A stretch of 64,000 nt of DNA from Hofstenia miamia (Eukaryota > Xenacoelomorpha > Acoela > Hofsteniidae). Location of the stretch: contig CABFPE010000037.1 of assembly GCA_900660155.1 (NCBI GenBank), positions 1,926,590-1,990,589 on the forward strand, in the 5' to 3' direction. The translations under genes and the position numbers were made by a program. The notes under the pieces are model-generated. The model worked only from the letters and a program-made list of their open reading frames with translations. It had not been told where the DNA came from and ran no database searches. Shown piece by piece: positions 1 to 10,828 of the stretch; position 1 is the stretch's first letter, and every line of letters starts with the position of its first letter.

Positions 1-667
1 CATAGATATGATGTGAAAGCCTCATCACAAAAATGATTTTACAAAATTTACCTACTATGCCTTTTCTAAGGCATTAATAATTGCCTAAGCCCTTAGTAAG
101 GTATAATTAATCTTATTTTTTATTATAAAAAACTTACTCATGCTGCATTGGTTGAGTTAATAATGTAACTTTTTTATTCTGTATTTAACATTTAAAACAT
201 ATGTACTAAACCATCTATAAACTTGATTTAGCAACTTATAGTTAAACTATGTTTGTGTAAGCATTAAAATTTAACTTGAGGTAACATTTCAACTTTAGTT
301 CAAATGCGCTTACACTTAATAAAAAATCAGGTAAATTTATTGCAATAAATAAAACAATAACTACTCATGTGTCAAAGGTAATGTGTCATTTTTATATGGT
401 AATGTTAGCAATCCGTGTAGTTCAAGAAATAAATTCAATTTATAGCAATAAAATCACATGAATGTAATTAGCAGTAGTATTCAATATATAACAGACGTGT
501 AGGGTGCTCTACAACACAGTGTCCAGCAATCTTATTGCATGTTTAATTTAATGCAACTAGGGTGTTACACTAAATATTTGTAAACAAAACTAGTCAATCT
601 TTCTATTTTTAGAGACGAGTGTTCACTGCTTGTATAAACTAAGATTGACTTATTTCAATATACAGTA
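1..667. other. AT-rich non-coding stretch
   Basis: No reading frame, RNA gene or recognisable repeat end is visible. The stretch is AT-rich with many short stops in all frames. It leads into the tandem array that follows. Confidence 0.5.
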
Positions 668-1290
668 AGATTTATATTTCTTTGACAAATTTATAATTTT
701 CGAACAGCTGTATATTTTTTTATATCAAGATATCTGATTTTGTATATAAAATGTATATTTCTATGATAAATGTATATTTACTAATAGCTGTCCACTTCTT
801 TTGTATATGAAGATTTCCGATTTTCAACACAAAATGTATATATCTATGATAAATTTAAAATTTCCGAACATTTGTACAATTCTTAGTATATGAATATTTC
901 CGATTTTCAAAATATAGTACATATTTCTTTGACCAATGAAAATTTACGAATATTTGTACAGTGGATTTGTATATCATGATTTCCGAATTTCAATATAAAA
1001 AGTATATTTCTTTGACAAATGTACAATTTAGGTAAGTTTCTAGTTTCTACAGTCTTTTAATATATTAAATTTTCTAATTTTCTATGCAAAATGTATATTT
1101 CAAGAAAAAATGTATAATTTTTGAACAACTGTACACTGCATTTGTATATCAAGTTTTTTGGATTTCTATATAACATATATGTTTAGTTGACAAATGTGTA
1201 ATTTGCGATTAGTTGTAACTTATTTAGGTTTTGCGATTTCTGGATTTCAGTATGAAATGTATGTTCCTTTGATAAATGTACAATTCATCA
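668..1290. repeat. Decayed tandem array, ~83-bp unit, about 7 copies
   Basis: The phrase 'tatatttctttgacaaatgt' or a close variant recurs at about 676, 751, 836, 920, 1002, 1094, 1182 and 1260. Each is followed by a 'cgaacagctgta'-like and a 'gatttccgattttcaata'-like block in the same order, giving a period of 75-92 bases. Units differ by substitutions and small indels, so the array is old. Nothing indicates a coding role. Confidence 0.75.
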
Positions 1291-1975
1291 CTGTTACGCA
1301 TATTAATGAAAATAGCAGTTATGTGCAACTTGCCAACTTTGGGCTTAAGGGACTCTTCTAGCTAAAACTTTTCTGAAACGTATTGCAAACAATCAAAACT
1401 TGACTCAGTGTAGGATTAACCCTTCACAAACTATATGTTGCTGAAATTAGCAGGATTTTGCATTCAAATCACATTACGCAAGGTATTTTATATCACATAT
1501 AAAAACAATATGTAGTAACAAACCAAAAAAACAAAAAATAACTGCCTAAAGAAACCAAAAAGCCGAAGTCTTTTGACATTCTGCAATGAGACGTTTGGAA
1601 TTAATTCCAGTGTTATGTTTACAACCAAGCTATGGAAGCATTTCAAAATAACTACACGTTGTTACAACATATTGAAGAAAAAAACTGCATAAAAAATTTC
1701 AGAGGTTGAAGGAAAACCTAAAAAAATTTCAGGATATTTCCAATTTTTTTTTCTTAAGTAGCTTTTATTCTGTTTATCCTTGTACATTCACTGTACTTAC
1801 AGTCTGTAAATATTATTTACAAAATATATACAAATAGTGTACATAATATATACAAACATATTTACAAAACTGATATCTACAGAAATGTACAAATAAAATA
1901 AACAAAGCTAAAACAATAATTAAAATAAACAAAAACAAAAAATAAGTTAAAAATAGGAAACAAAAATGACATATT

Positions 1976-4900
1976 CTAATAATTTCGCCATATATTCAGT
2001 TTGTTCGAATATCCTAATTTGAATTGGTTGGCAAGCAGGTTTTGTTTTAATAATTTTTTAAATATTTTTAAGTTAGGTGCGTTACGTATATTAGAATCTA
2101 GTTTGTTCCATAGGCTACTGGTGTTGGTTGTAAACGAATCTTTCCAATATTTATTTTTAATTTGATAGTTATTAATGCATTTATTTGCTCTTTTGTTATA
2201 GCTGAGATATTTGTCACCATTACAATTTCCTTTCACACACTTGTACATTTGAATCAGACTGGAATATATCGTGATGAACGTGGGTGAAAGTATTGATTCT
2301 TTGTTTACGTAGTCACCAACTTCATGTTTGCTAATATCAAACATTGTGCATATACACCAGTTAAACATCCTATTTAGTCGTCCCTTCTGTGCAATACTTA
2401 AGCTATTCAATAGTATGCATGCATATCTGTAGTGACTCAACACAAACGCGTCAACAACTGTTTTGCCCCTAGTTATCTGTTTAATTTGTTTTAGGTATTG
2501 TATGCCAGCTGCCATTTTTTTAATCTTCCTTCGAACAAACTTATCAAACTTCAAGTGCGTGTCTATGTCTACCCCTAAATATGTAACAGAATCAGTTGGT
2601 TTGATTATTGGTGCATCTTTAGATAGTTGGATCTGTACATTCTTTACTAGTGGCTTGTTATGGTTATTTGCGAATACGATAAATTGTGTTTTGGATGTAT
2701 TGACTGTTAACTTATTCTGTCTGAAGAAATTCATTATGCTGTCTAAGTCTATCTGAAGATGTTTTGTTGAAATTATTGGACTGCTGTGATTACTTATGAT
2801 GCATATGTCATCAGCATACTGGATTAATTGGCTGTGTTTTATGAACTGTGAAACATCATTTATATATAAGTTAAATATTATCGGACCTAGTACAGTTCCT
2901 TGGGGTACTCCGATATTTCTTATACAGTAGTCGGAAAAGATGTTATTAATTTTGACGCGCTGCTCTCTATTACTCAAAAAACTATTTATAAATATTCGTG
3001 AATCTTTATCAAATCCATATTTTGATGATTTATTATCCAGTATTTTGAAATCTAAGCTGTCAAAGGCTTTACTAAGGTCCAATAAAGCTACGCTGCTACT
3101 AACATTTTTTGTTAAGATTGTAATGAATACTTTCAGTTAGGGTAAGAAGTGCGTCAGTGGTGCTTAATCCATCTCTAAATCCAAACTGCATAGGTGAAAG
3201 AATGTTATAATTTTTTAGGTACGCATTGATTTGAGAGCAAAGTATCTTTTCAAAAATTTTTGATACTGGATTAGTTACTGCTATTGGTCTGTAATTTAAA
3301 CAGTCAGAATGATCACCTTTTTTATATACTGGTGTTATGTCAGCTCTTTTTAGGCTTATAGGAAATGTTGATGTCCGAATAGAGAAGTTAAAGACAAATA
3401 GCAAATATTCGTCGAAGTGCCTGATAAATTTCTTGTAGATAAATACTGGGATTCCACAGCTGCCACTAGAGATATTTACGTCTAGATTTTTTACGATTTT
3501 TTCAGTTTCAATTTTGTTAATAAAATTAAAACTAAATGCGCTATCGGGTTTTTCTATTTTCCTTTTGTATGAAACATGCTCGCCTTTGTATGATCCCATA
3601 TTTTGAAAAGTGCAATTCATATAATTAGCTATTGACTTAGAGTTGCATACTGGGTTTCCATTCACATTAATTTCTTGTATGTCGCACATCATGTTTTTTT
3701 CTTTATTTAAAAACCGGTTAATAAATTTCCATTTGGTTTTAGCTTGTGTTATCTTATCGTACATGATCCTTGACTGTAGTGCTTTGTCTTTGCGTTTTAG
3801 TTTGGAAATTTTCATTTTAATGTTCTTGTATGAGCCGAGATTCACAGATGAACTGTTTCTACAAAGTTCTTCCCAAGCTTTCTTCCTTTCGAGTTCTAGT
3901 GTTTCAATATGTCTATTTCTAATTTTATTAGGGCTGTCGATCTTAATAAACTTCCATTTGTATGGTGCAACCTGGTTTAAGCACCAATTTAGCTGACTTA
4001 AAATGAAACTCATCATTTTGTTTGAATCGCACATAGTGTAGAGAATTTCCCAAGGAACGTTTTTTAGCAGCTCAATGAAATGTTCATCATTAAAATTTTT
4101 GAAACTGCGACAGAGTATCCTCTTTCGTTTATTAATGGAAGCTAACTCAGCTGTTGTGTACAGTACAAGGTTATGATCGGAGAATGAATTAAACATCCAC
4201 GTAGCAAAGTTATAACTGTCTATGTCTGTGATGAGATAATCAATTAGAGCTTTTTCTCTTGTTCTTGTGTTCTTATTTATAATATTTAGGTGTAGTTCAT
4301 CACACATTTCGTCTATATAAGATGATTCTTTTCTGACTAAATAATCAATATTGTAATCACCGAGCAGCATAGTCTTCTTATCTTTACACATAGCATTTTG
4401 CGTTTCAAGTATTTTATACTCAATGAATTCTTTAGCATATTGTTTATTTGGGGAGTAACTTAAATTAATCATCGTTGACGACAATTTTGACCTATTTGTA
4501 CTTCGAATTTCCACCCACAGTGTCTCAAAGAATTCATGTTCTTGCTCTAATTCTTGGTGTCTTAATGGTCTCATATAATTTGGTATTAACAGCATTAGAC
4601 CACCTCCTCTACTTTCTCTATTTTTACTGAACGATTTAAATTTCTTTGTATTAAAATTATATAGGTTTTCAGGAGTGCTACTTTTAATCCAAGTTTCAGT
4701 GAAGGCATAAATTGCATCGTCTCCGACAGATTCATATATCTCTAATAAATCAACTTGGTGTGCAGGGATGCTTCTAGCATTTAAGTAGACTATTTTAACT
4801 TTCTTACGAAATTGTTTTACTACTGTGCTTAATTCACTAATATCGAGGATGTTAGGACCAGGGTTCATGTGAATATCACCTGCTTGCAATAATAGTAAGG

Positions 4901-5099
4901 TTAAAATTGAGAGAACGTAATGGCGAAATTTGTCAAAAAATGTACATTGGAATCTAACAAATTGCAACCGACATTTCATTCTGGAAACTGCCCCACGGAT
5001 TTTGCTACTGTTTATAAAGTCAATGTAATAAGATTCATATGGAGTACAAACTAGTAGTATTAGTAGTAAAAAAATGTACCTCGATTTCTTGAATGACAT
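1976..5099 (-). pseudogene. LINE copy A ORF2: leader, 2A-like motif, endonuclease, reverse transcriptase (one frameshift)
   Basis: The N-terminal 666 codons run 5099-3099 and the rest continues in another frame from about 3090 to 1976 (open part 3082-1976). Two hydrophobic stretches (about 9-18 and 61-72) precede GDIHMNPGP (74-82). An APE-type endonuclease follows: LNAR, TETW, GDYN, then SDHNLV. The reverse transcriptase has NYRPIAV and FGFRDGLSTTDAL before the break, and LDLSKAF, GVPQGTVLGP and QYADD (catalytic codons at 2807-2818) after it. The two halves join cleanly if one base is gained or lost at the AAAAAAT run near 3100, so this is one gene with a single indel. It could be a real mutation, a sequencing error in a homopolymer, or less likely a programmed shift. 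Confidence 0.88.
4854..4877 (-). other. 2A-like motif in LINE A ORF2 (DIHMNPGP)
   Basis: The eight codons read D-I-H-M-N-P-G-P directly after a leucine-rich segment ending LLLLQAG. The known 2A ribosome-skipping consensus is D-(V/I)-E-x-N-P-G-P, with the break between the last Gly and Pro. This copy has His in place of the conserved Glu, which may reduce activity. The position is about 80 residues from the start of ORF2. Confidence 0.7.
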
Positions 5100-5122
5100 A
5101 GCTTTGGATGATATTGATTGAC

Positions 5123-6262
5123 TTAGCCTTGTTGATTGAGGAGTCCAATAACTTTCTGCAAAAAAGACTTCAGTTCTATCTCTAGTATCTCCTGAGTATG
5201 CTGCGAAGATTTACTTGGTTGAGAGCTTACAACTTCTCGGTAGCTTCTTGGTTTGGTAGGGTAATTTGAGTTTAATGATTGTGTTTTATAATTTAACTGA
5301 GAATTGCGTTTAAAGAGTCTTTGTTTTATCTTATTGTAGTGCCCAAAGAATCTCTTTATTTCCCTTACCACCATTGATAAACCACGTCGTGAAAGATGTA
5401 TGCCATCTCTAGCTATGAGGGATGAGTTTATCTGGTCGTTCATATCACCTTGCAGAAATTTCTGGAAGACATTAATAATAGTTATTTTGCGACTGTTTTC
5501 AGCTATTTCATTTAGTGCCTTGTTGAAGTGGTAGATATAGGTGTTTCGTTTGAAACATTCATTCTTAGTAACTGGTGTTATTTCTAAGAGCACAAGATTC
5601 TCAGGGGTGAATTTATCGTTGACTTCGTCTATAAGTGTGGACACTAAGTCTTTAAATTCACCTTTAGCTTCCATCTTGTCTTTATTTGAGTTTAGAGCGT
5701 CAGTTAAGCTGGTGTTGATAACAACTGTATTAATATTTTCTTTTTTGTAAGATTTAATAATGTCCGTAAGTTCGCCAGTGTTTTTTCCACGGTATGAATG
5801 AAAACAACAAGTTTGATTTATGACGAGGTTTTTGGGATCGACGTATTTTAAGATTGAGTTTCCGATGCATAAAACAGATGTATCTTTTAAAACTTCTTTA
5901 GAAATTGAAGGTTTATATATAGGTGTTTTAGGCACAGCAGAGATATCATCGACTATGGCGTTCATATCAGTAGATTGTGAACTAGATGTCGGCGTTTGCA
6001 GAGCTGGCAAATTATTTGTTGAAGTATTTGTCCCAGTTGTTTCAAAATTTAAATTTGAATTCAAATTGGCGCCATTTTCAAATTTCTCTGACAATTTGTA
6101 AAGTTGTAGTAATGCTTCTGCGGCTGCATCTTTATCGAGTTTACTAAACATTGCATAAAGGGTTGTTTTTGGCTTGTTAGAAATGAAATTGCTCGCATTG
6201 TTAGCGTCTTCAATGCCTTGAAAAACATCATTTTTTATTTTCTTAGCGAGAGTGCTTGACAT
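5123..6262 (-). CDS. LINE copy A ORF1 with SGNH/esterase-like domain
   Basis: 379 residues, open throughout, starting at the ATG at 6260-6262. The N-terminal third is charged then Ser/Thr/Asn-rich (about 65-110). Residues 128-305 resemble the SGNH/GDSL esterase fold found in ORF1 of CR1-like elements: a block-I-like LCIGNS (131-136) keeps the serine but has Asn where GDS has Asp, and a block-V-like RDGIHLSRRG (285-294) keeps the Asp and His. The C-terminus is basic and Ser-rich, which would suit RNA binding. In related elements ORF1 is thought to package element RNA. Whether it is an active esterase is doubtful given the altered GDS block. ORF2 begins 23 nt after the stop. Confidence 0.8.
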   Translation of the reverse strand: MSSTLAKKIKNDVFQGIEDANNASNFISNKPKTTLYAMFSKLDKDAAAEALLQLYKLSEKFENGANLNSNLNFETTGTNTSTNNLPALQTPTSSSQSTDMNAIVDDISAVPKTPIYKPSISKEVLKDTSVLCIGNSILKYVDPKNLVINQTCCFHSYRGKNTGELTDIIKSYKKENINTVVINTSLTDALNSNKDKMEAKGEFKDLVSTLIDEVNDKFTPENLVLLEITPVTKNECFKRNTYIYHFNKALNEIAENSRKITIINVFQKFLQGDMNDQINSSLIARDGIHLSRRGLSMVVREIKRFFGHYNKIKQRLFKRNSQLNYKTQSLNSNYPTKPRSYREVVSSQPSKSSQHTQEILEIELKSFLQKVIGLLNQQG

Positions 6263-6310
6263 CCAACCATCGCTTTGGTGTCTATTTGGGGTCTATTTTT
6301 TCAAATAGAG

Positions 6311-7352
6311 TCCATTAATTATGAGTTAGCAATTTGCTTAACAGCCCAACAATTTTCAGCAAAAAAAACCTTTCCAAGAAAATTGTAAATGAAATGTATT
6401 TTGCATTTTGAATGCAAAAGCTAAAATGATGCGATGCTAGCATGTGCTTTGAAAAATATCTTTAAACTACAAATATTTTTATGTACAGAAAACAATGTCA
6501 ATTACTGCAGAAGTTGTTGAAATTTTATAACAGTTTGTTCTACCACAAAACATTGAACAATTCAAAGGTATCATTCTATAGCTAAGTTTTTAGCACAAAG
6601 CACAGGGAATTACGAAAAACTGATAGCAGATTTGGATTTTATAGAAAATTTTCTTTTTTCTTTTAGAAAAGTAAAAAAACAAAAAATTGATGAGAATTTA
6701 AAAATTGACCAGAAGTGATCCTTTAATTTTCTCGAAAACAACACATGAATTTCGTAAAATTTAGATATATTGCAAAGAGAGAATCTTTAATTTGTGATAT
6801 TGTTTTATATCGCAGATTGCCTTAAGGAGGCATATTAAAGCATAAAAAATAGGCTTTGTGGCCATACAATCGTAAGCCCGCACTGATTTTAGATGACAAC
6901 ATTCCTCATTATATTGTGTAATATCCAAATATCAATTTCCATTGAAATCTGTTAATAATTGGCCGAGATATATGCCAAAATGTGTTATTTTAGGCTTTTA
7001 TTTAGGGCTATTTATTAAGAAAACCATTCTATAAATATTAGTCTTATTGATGCAATTGATTCATTAACTAATATTTTATGAAAAAATTGATACCCACACA
7101 AATGATGAGATTGCAACTTGATGGTATGTTCAGTAATATACCAAACCAAAATAAAATACATTTAGAAATGATAATGTGGAAATTGCCATAGATAACATCA
7201 ACATTTAGCAATCATTTTAAAGAAGAAAACACATCAATATTTCAAAGTATTAAATGTAACGATTTCACCAATATTTCAAACGCGAAAAACTGCACATTTG
7301 CTTAAAAATAAAATCTGATTCTATTATCTTTAATTTGTTTTTGGGTATACAA
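6311..7352. other. Non-coding stretch between LINE A and next relic
   Basis: AT-rich with no supported reading frame. No element termini or RNA genes were recognised. Confidence 0.4.
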
Positions 7353-7640
7353 TTATAAATGTGAAAAACGAAAAATTCGCCCAAGGCCAAAAGATATTAA
7401 AAGTATTAGAAATGTTATCATAATTAGAAAAGTCTTAAAAAGTTTGAGCCCTTCAACCTTGGTAGGTGTAAATAGCGCTGGGGAAGTAAGTGCTGCTGCA
7501 TAATTTTGATATAATCTGCCGGGCTGCACAAAATGATTAGGCAATTGTGAGACCCTCGATTTTTATTGTCTTGGTGCTGTAGCATGAAAGTACCGCGATC
7601 TCTGCGCAGTAAGGTATTGTTTTGGTGTTCGAAGAAGTAC
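7353..7640 (-). pseudogene. Possible relic of a LINE ORF1/ORF2 junction
   Basis: On the minus strand a short frame reads ...GRLYQNYAAALTSPALF, which resembles the C-terminus of the ORF1 in LINE copy C (RVHQSYAAALCNTAPPF). It is followed by a hydrophobic run similar in kind to the leader of the ORF2 proteins here. No NPGP motif is left. The match is short, so this is a weak call. Confidence 0.3.
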
Positions 7641-8494
7641 TTGATTTTTTAATGCATAATTTAAGCATACTCTCTACAATATATATATATATATTCTAGC
7701 ATCATCTGGGTTAGCATAACCATAGAGTAAATAGAATAAACAATAGAGTTATAGCATTCTGAAGGCATAGTATCTAATATCAAGTAGGCAAAGAAATTCC
7801 AAATTCCAAGATTTACAATGTAGTTAGCGCAAATTAACAGCATTAGCACTTTCAGCGAAACAATGAAATAGTAACTAAAAATCAAAAATACGTAGCATCT
7901 AAAGTTGTAAGCATGTAACTGCCTATTAGTGGAAGCATGAGAATTTACGTGGCAATTACTGCTGAAGCAGTACAAGCTAGCAGTCATCAAATGCATAAAA
8001 GAACATCACTGGATCAGCTAAACCCAGGAGAGAAATGGGCTTGCGTAGGGTTTAGACTCCAGAGACCTCCTACTGGGAATACCCACTACGCAACCCCCTC
8101 AACTCTGTAGCAATTTTAGCTGTTCATGATCATTTGCGGTGCATATTGTAAAAAATCCGTTTTAATGAATCCTAAGTTATTTATTTTACAAACTGTTTAT
8201 TGTTTCTTATTCTAATGATAATTCTTGGTTACTGTAGTAAGGCATTTTATTTAAATTCTTTTGTCATTAAATTTTAATTGATTTGAGAAGATGATATATT
8301 TAGGTACTTGTAATTAATGAAACAATTCTTTAACTGGTAAGATAATTACTTGTTGAAGCAGTTTTTAAATGAGTCGTTTTTAAGGAGTTTAATTAAACTT
8401 AATTAGTACATGCAGATACATTTTAATTTACAAAGTCATCGTCAGTTTCTTTAAAAAGTATTCCTTCTAAATTTACTAGATTTTACAAAAATAA
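7641..8494. other. Non-coding, partly Penelope-like 3' flank
   Basis: No convincing coding sequence. It contains a short AT microsatellite near 7680-7695 and a GC-richer patch at about 8030-8100 with an imperfect hairpin: TTGCGTAGGGT near 8040 pairs with ACCC..CTACGCAA near 8090. The 8100-8494 part lies just downstream of the GIY-YIG relic and is probably the 3' flank of that element. Confidence 0.35.
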
Positions 8495-8821
8495 TCATAA
8501 TTTTCTAAATTTTAAAAGTGATAAGTTAAATTTATAAATATAGTCTTCTTTTGTGTTCAAACTTTGTTGCAAGGATTTTATAGAAATACTCTCAATGATT
8601 TCTAAATGACTTGAATTTGATGTTTGTATGTAATATTTTTGTTTCAAATTTAGTCTGCATTTACTTAGATGATTAAATATATGAGAATTGGTTTTATGTT
8701 CTTTATTTCTTCTTGAAAGTTGTCTACTAAAAAAACCAATATAGTCATCATCACAGGTGCATTTTATTTGATAAATTACATTAGACTTATTGGTTTCTTC
8801 AGTTGTAGATTTTAATTTCAA
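8495..8821 (-). pseudogene. GIY-YIG endonuclease fragment of Penelope-like element
   Basis: The translated piece has NVIYQIKCTCDDDYIGFFSR followed by RRNKEH, matching the pattern of GIY-YIG nucleases in Penelope-like elements (Y-x-I-x-C, then YIG, then an Arg and EH). The 108-codon frame starts after an upstream frame break, so the true protein was longer. The region 9113-8901, in another frame, looks like the linker between reverse transcriptase and endonuclease. Confidence 0.75.
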
Positions 8822-9229
8822 TTTTGTTCTTAGTTTTTCATTGATATATATATAAATCTAATTTTTTCTTTAATTATTGATATTTTTCTTAGTTCTTTGA
8901 TTATGTTTTCAGTGTAGAGTCCTCTATATTAGATCTTAAAACAAGTTTCATAATGAGTTTGATATTTTTTGATATTTTGTTCTTAATTAAAATGTCTTCT
9001 AATGATTTCCTAATATATTGATCTATGAAATTACTTGGATATTCATTCTTCTTTAATTCTATCTTAAGTTTTTTTATTTCTCGATTAATTGTTTTATGTG
9101 CTGCAATTGTCAAATATTTGATGAATGCATCTTTTAATTAATGATATTTTGTAATTTAAAGGTGTATTAGAGGTGTAGTTCAATAACAATCCCGTGTCTG
9201 TTGGTTTATTATAGATTCCAATTTCAAAT

Positions 9230-9645
9230 TTGTTATCTTTTTAGTTATTTGTACATTCCAAAAACAAAATTTGTAAACTGAATATTTTAGTCAATTAAAT
9301 TAAATTTTCTAAGTATGTATTCTGATGTTTCATCATCTTTTACTTGTGCAAATATATCATCCATAATAAATGAATTGGAAGTCTGATGTTGAAAATTTGT
9401 TCTCAATTGTAGTTAAATAATATATATTTGTAAGAGTAGAACTTAATGGATTTCCCATGGCTAAACCATTGTTTTGATGATAAAATGTGTTATTGAATTC
9501 CATTAAAGTATTCTTTGTTGTTAAAGTAAATAGTTCCTTTGCTGTGTTATACTCCAGATTGTAAATTTTTATGTTTTTATTTTTATGGAGTTCAATTACA
9601 GCATCAATTGATTTTTCCAGTGGTAAATAGGTGTACAGACTCTTA
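9230..9645 (-). pseudogene. Penelope-like reverse transcriptase fragment
   Basis: The frame contains the palm-region signature GLAMGNPLSSTLTNIYY and an upstream SLYTYLP, both typical of Penelope-like reverse transcriptases rather than LINE ones (which have GVPQGS). The catalytic region survives as DDIF after a frameshift near 9350. The N-terminal fingers are missing at the junction with LINE D. Confidence 0.75.
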
Positions 9646-9648
9646 ATA

Positions 9649-10828
9649 TCCTATGAAACCATATACGTCATCAAATTAGTGATGGTTGAATGACCTGGAA
9701 GATTACCATGCTGGGAGGAGGAGATGAGGTGATGAATATTAGGGAGCACATAATGAAACACAAAGTGCTCAAAGATGATTGACAGCTGAGAAAGAATAAT
9801 TATTGGATGATAAGAAGTGACTTGAGAAGAGATACGCTGATTGGATTTTAGCACTGTGGAAATCCAAGATGTTTTCCTGCAAGATGGAAGGTAAAGAGAT
9901 GCTTTAAATGGATGGAAAGAGTTGAGGTTTTTTGAATTACAAAGGATGGGACGCCATTGGGATAGCAATGACCACACAACTTTCAGGACTTAAGAATGAG
10001 GGAAATATCATGGATGTTGAAGACAATGTTAGATAGGCAAATCAGTGTAAAGATGGCAGGTGGACCAGGGCAGAAAGAGACAGGATCAGAGAAATTCAAG
10101 GTGAAATTTACATTGAAGAGATTAGCTTTCTCCAGATCTGAGTTTGCAGAAAGATGGTTCCATTTCAAGCTGGGGGAACAGGTTTGGAATGAATTTAATG
10201 TAAAAAAGAATAAAAGTCTTGAAGAGATCCAGATAAGAACCTGGACAGCAGAGAGATTTTGTTGAGTTCCATAAAGGCAATGATGTCTTCTGTAAGAGAA
10301 GAGGCTTCAAAGAATTGGAAGGACTGTAATGATGTTTGAAAGATTTGAGTTTATTCAAAGAGTGTACAGTAAGGAATGAGAAATATAAAGGGAGAGAAAT
10401 ATGCTTTTTTCAATAATGAGGAACAAAGGATGAAATAACTTGGTGAAGGAAGGGGTACCAGTCATCACCAGAAAAAGAGCTATTGAAAATGGGGAATGAA
10501 GCAGAAAGAGCCACATTTAGAGATACAAAGTCACTGTTTTATTGAGCATATTGAGCAGCTTGACAACCAGATGGGGTAATAGAATTGACAGCCAGGTTGA
10601 AGTGAACAAATGAGTGATCAGACAGATTAACAAGAACAGGGACCACAGAGGTGTCAAAAATATGGTTAGGGTGAGAGCAGAAAACCAAGTCAAGGAGGGA
10701 GGGGTGGGAAGTAGGAGAAAATACAAGTTTTTCAAGAGAGTAGGAAGCAAAATGATCCAGGACAGCAGATTCATAAGCATTATTAGAGTCAAGTGCATTC
10801 CAGCAAACATTAGGAAGATTGAAGTCAC
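9649..10828 (-). mobile_element. LINE copy D, 3' part (endonuclease C-terminus to RT fingers)
   Basis: Minus-strand frames give CDFNLPNVCWNALDSNN...SDHSFVHFN (endonuclease end), a linker with SANSDLEKANLFN and CPGPPA, and the start of a reverse transcriptase (SSQVTSYHPIIILSQLSIIFE). They align closely with LINE copy E at 52 kb, so both are one family. The sequence ends at about 9649, where Penelope-like sequence takes over; the RT palm is missing. Many frameshifts, and CpG is almost absent compared with copy E. Confidence 0.8.

Larger units (their letters stand above)
1745..6310 (-). mobile_element. LINE copy A, near full length (CR1/L2-like)
   Basis: A non-LTR retrotransposon on the minus strand with ORF1 (6262-5123), a 23-nt gap, ORF2 (5099-1976, one frameshift), and a 3' region ending at about 1745 in AATAAA followed by a short A run. 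The esterase-like ORF1 combined with an APE-type endonuclease plus reverse transcriptase in ORF2 is the architecture known from CR1/L2-type elements. The 5' end is uncertain and is placed just upstream of ORF1. No target-site duplication was identified. The nearly open frames suggest a fairly young insertion compared with the other LINE debris here. Confidence 0.85.
8495..9648 (-). mobile_element. Penelope-like element fragment (RT plus GIY-YIG)
   Basis: Reading 5' to 3' on the minus strand, about 9645-9230 encodes a Penelope-type reverse transcriptase piece: DIKSLYTYLPLEKSI, then YHQNNGLAMGNPLSSTLTN, then a frame-broken DDIF. At 8821-8495 there is a GIY-YIG endonuclease piece. Penelope-like elements are known to combine exactly these two domains in this order. 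The 5' end is cut off abruptly at about 9649 against LINE D. Several frameshifts and stops make it inactive. Confidence 0.8.

Noticed and set aside
7661-7996. 111-codon minus-strand frame
   Set aside because: Low-complexity hydrophobic and Tyr-rich sequence that overlaps an AT microsatellite; no domain and no splice context.
8030-8100. tRNA-like or SINE head
   Set aside because: There is a hairpin but no cloverleaf and no A/B box could be recognised.
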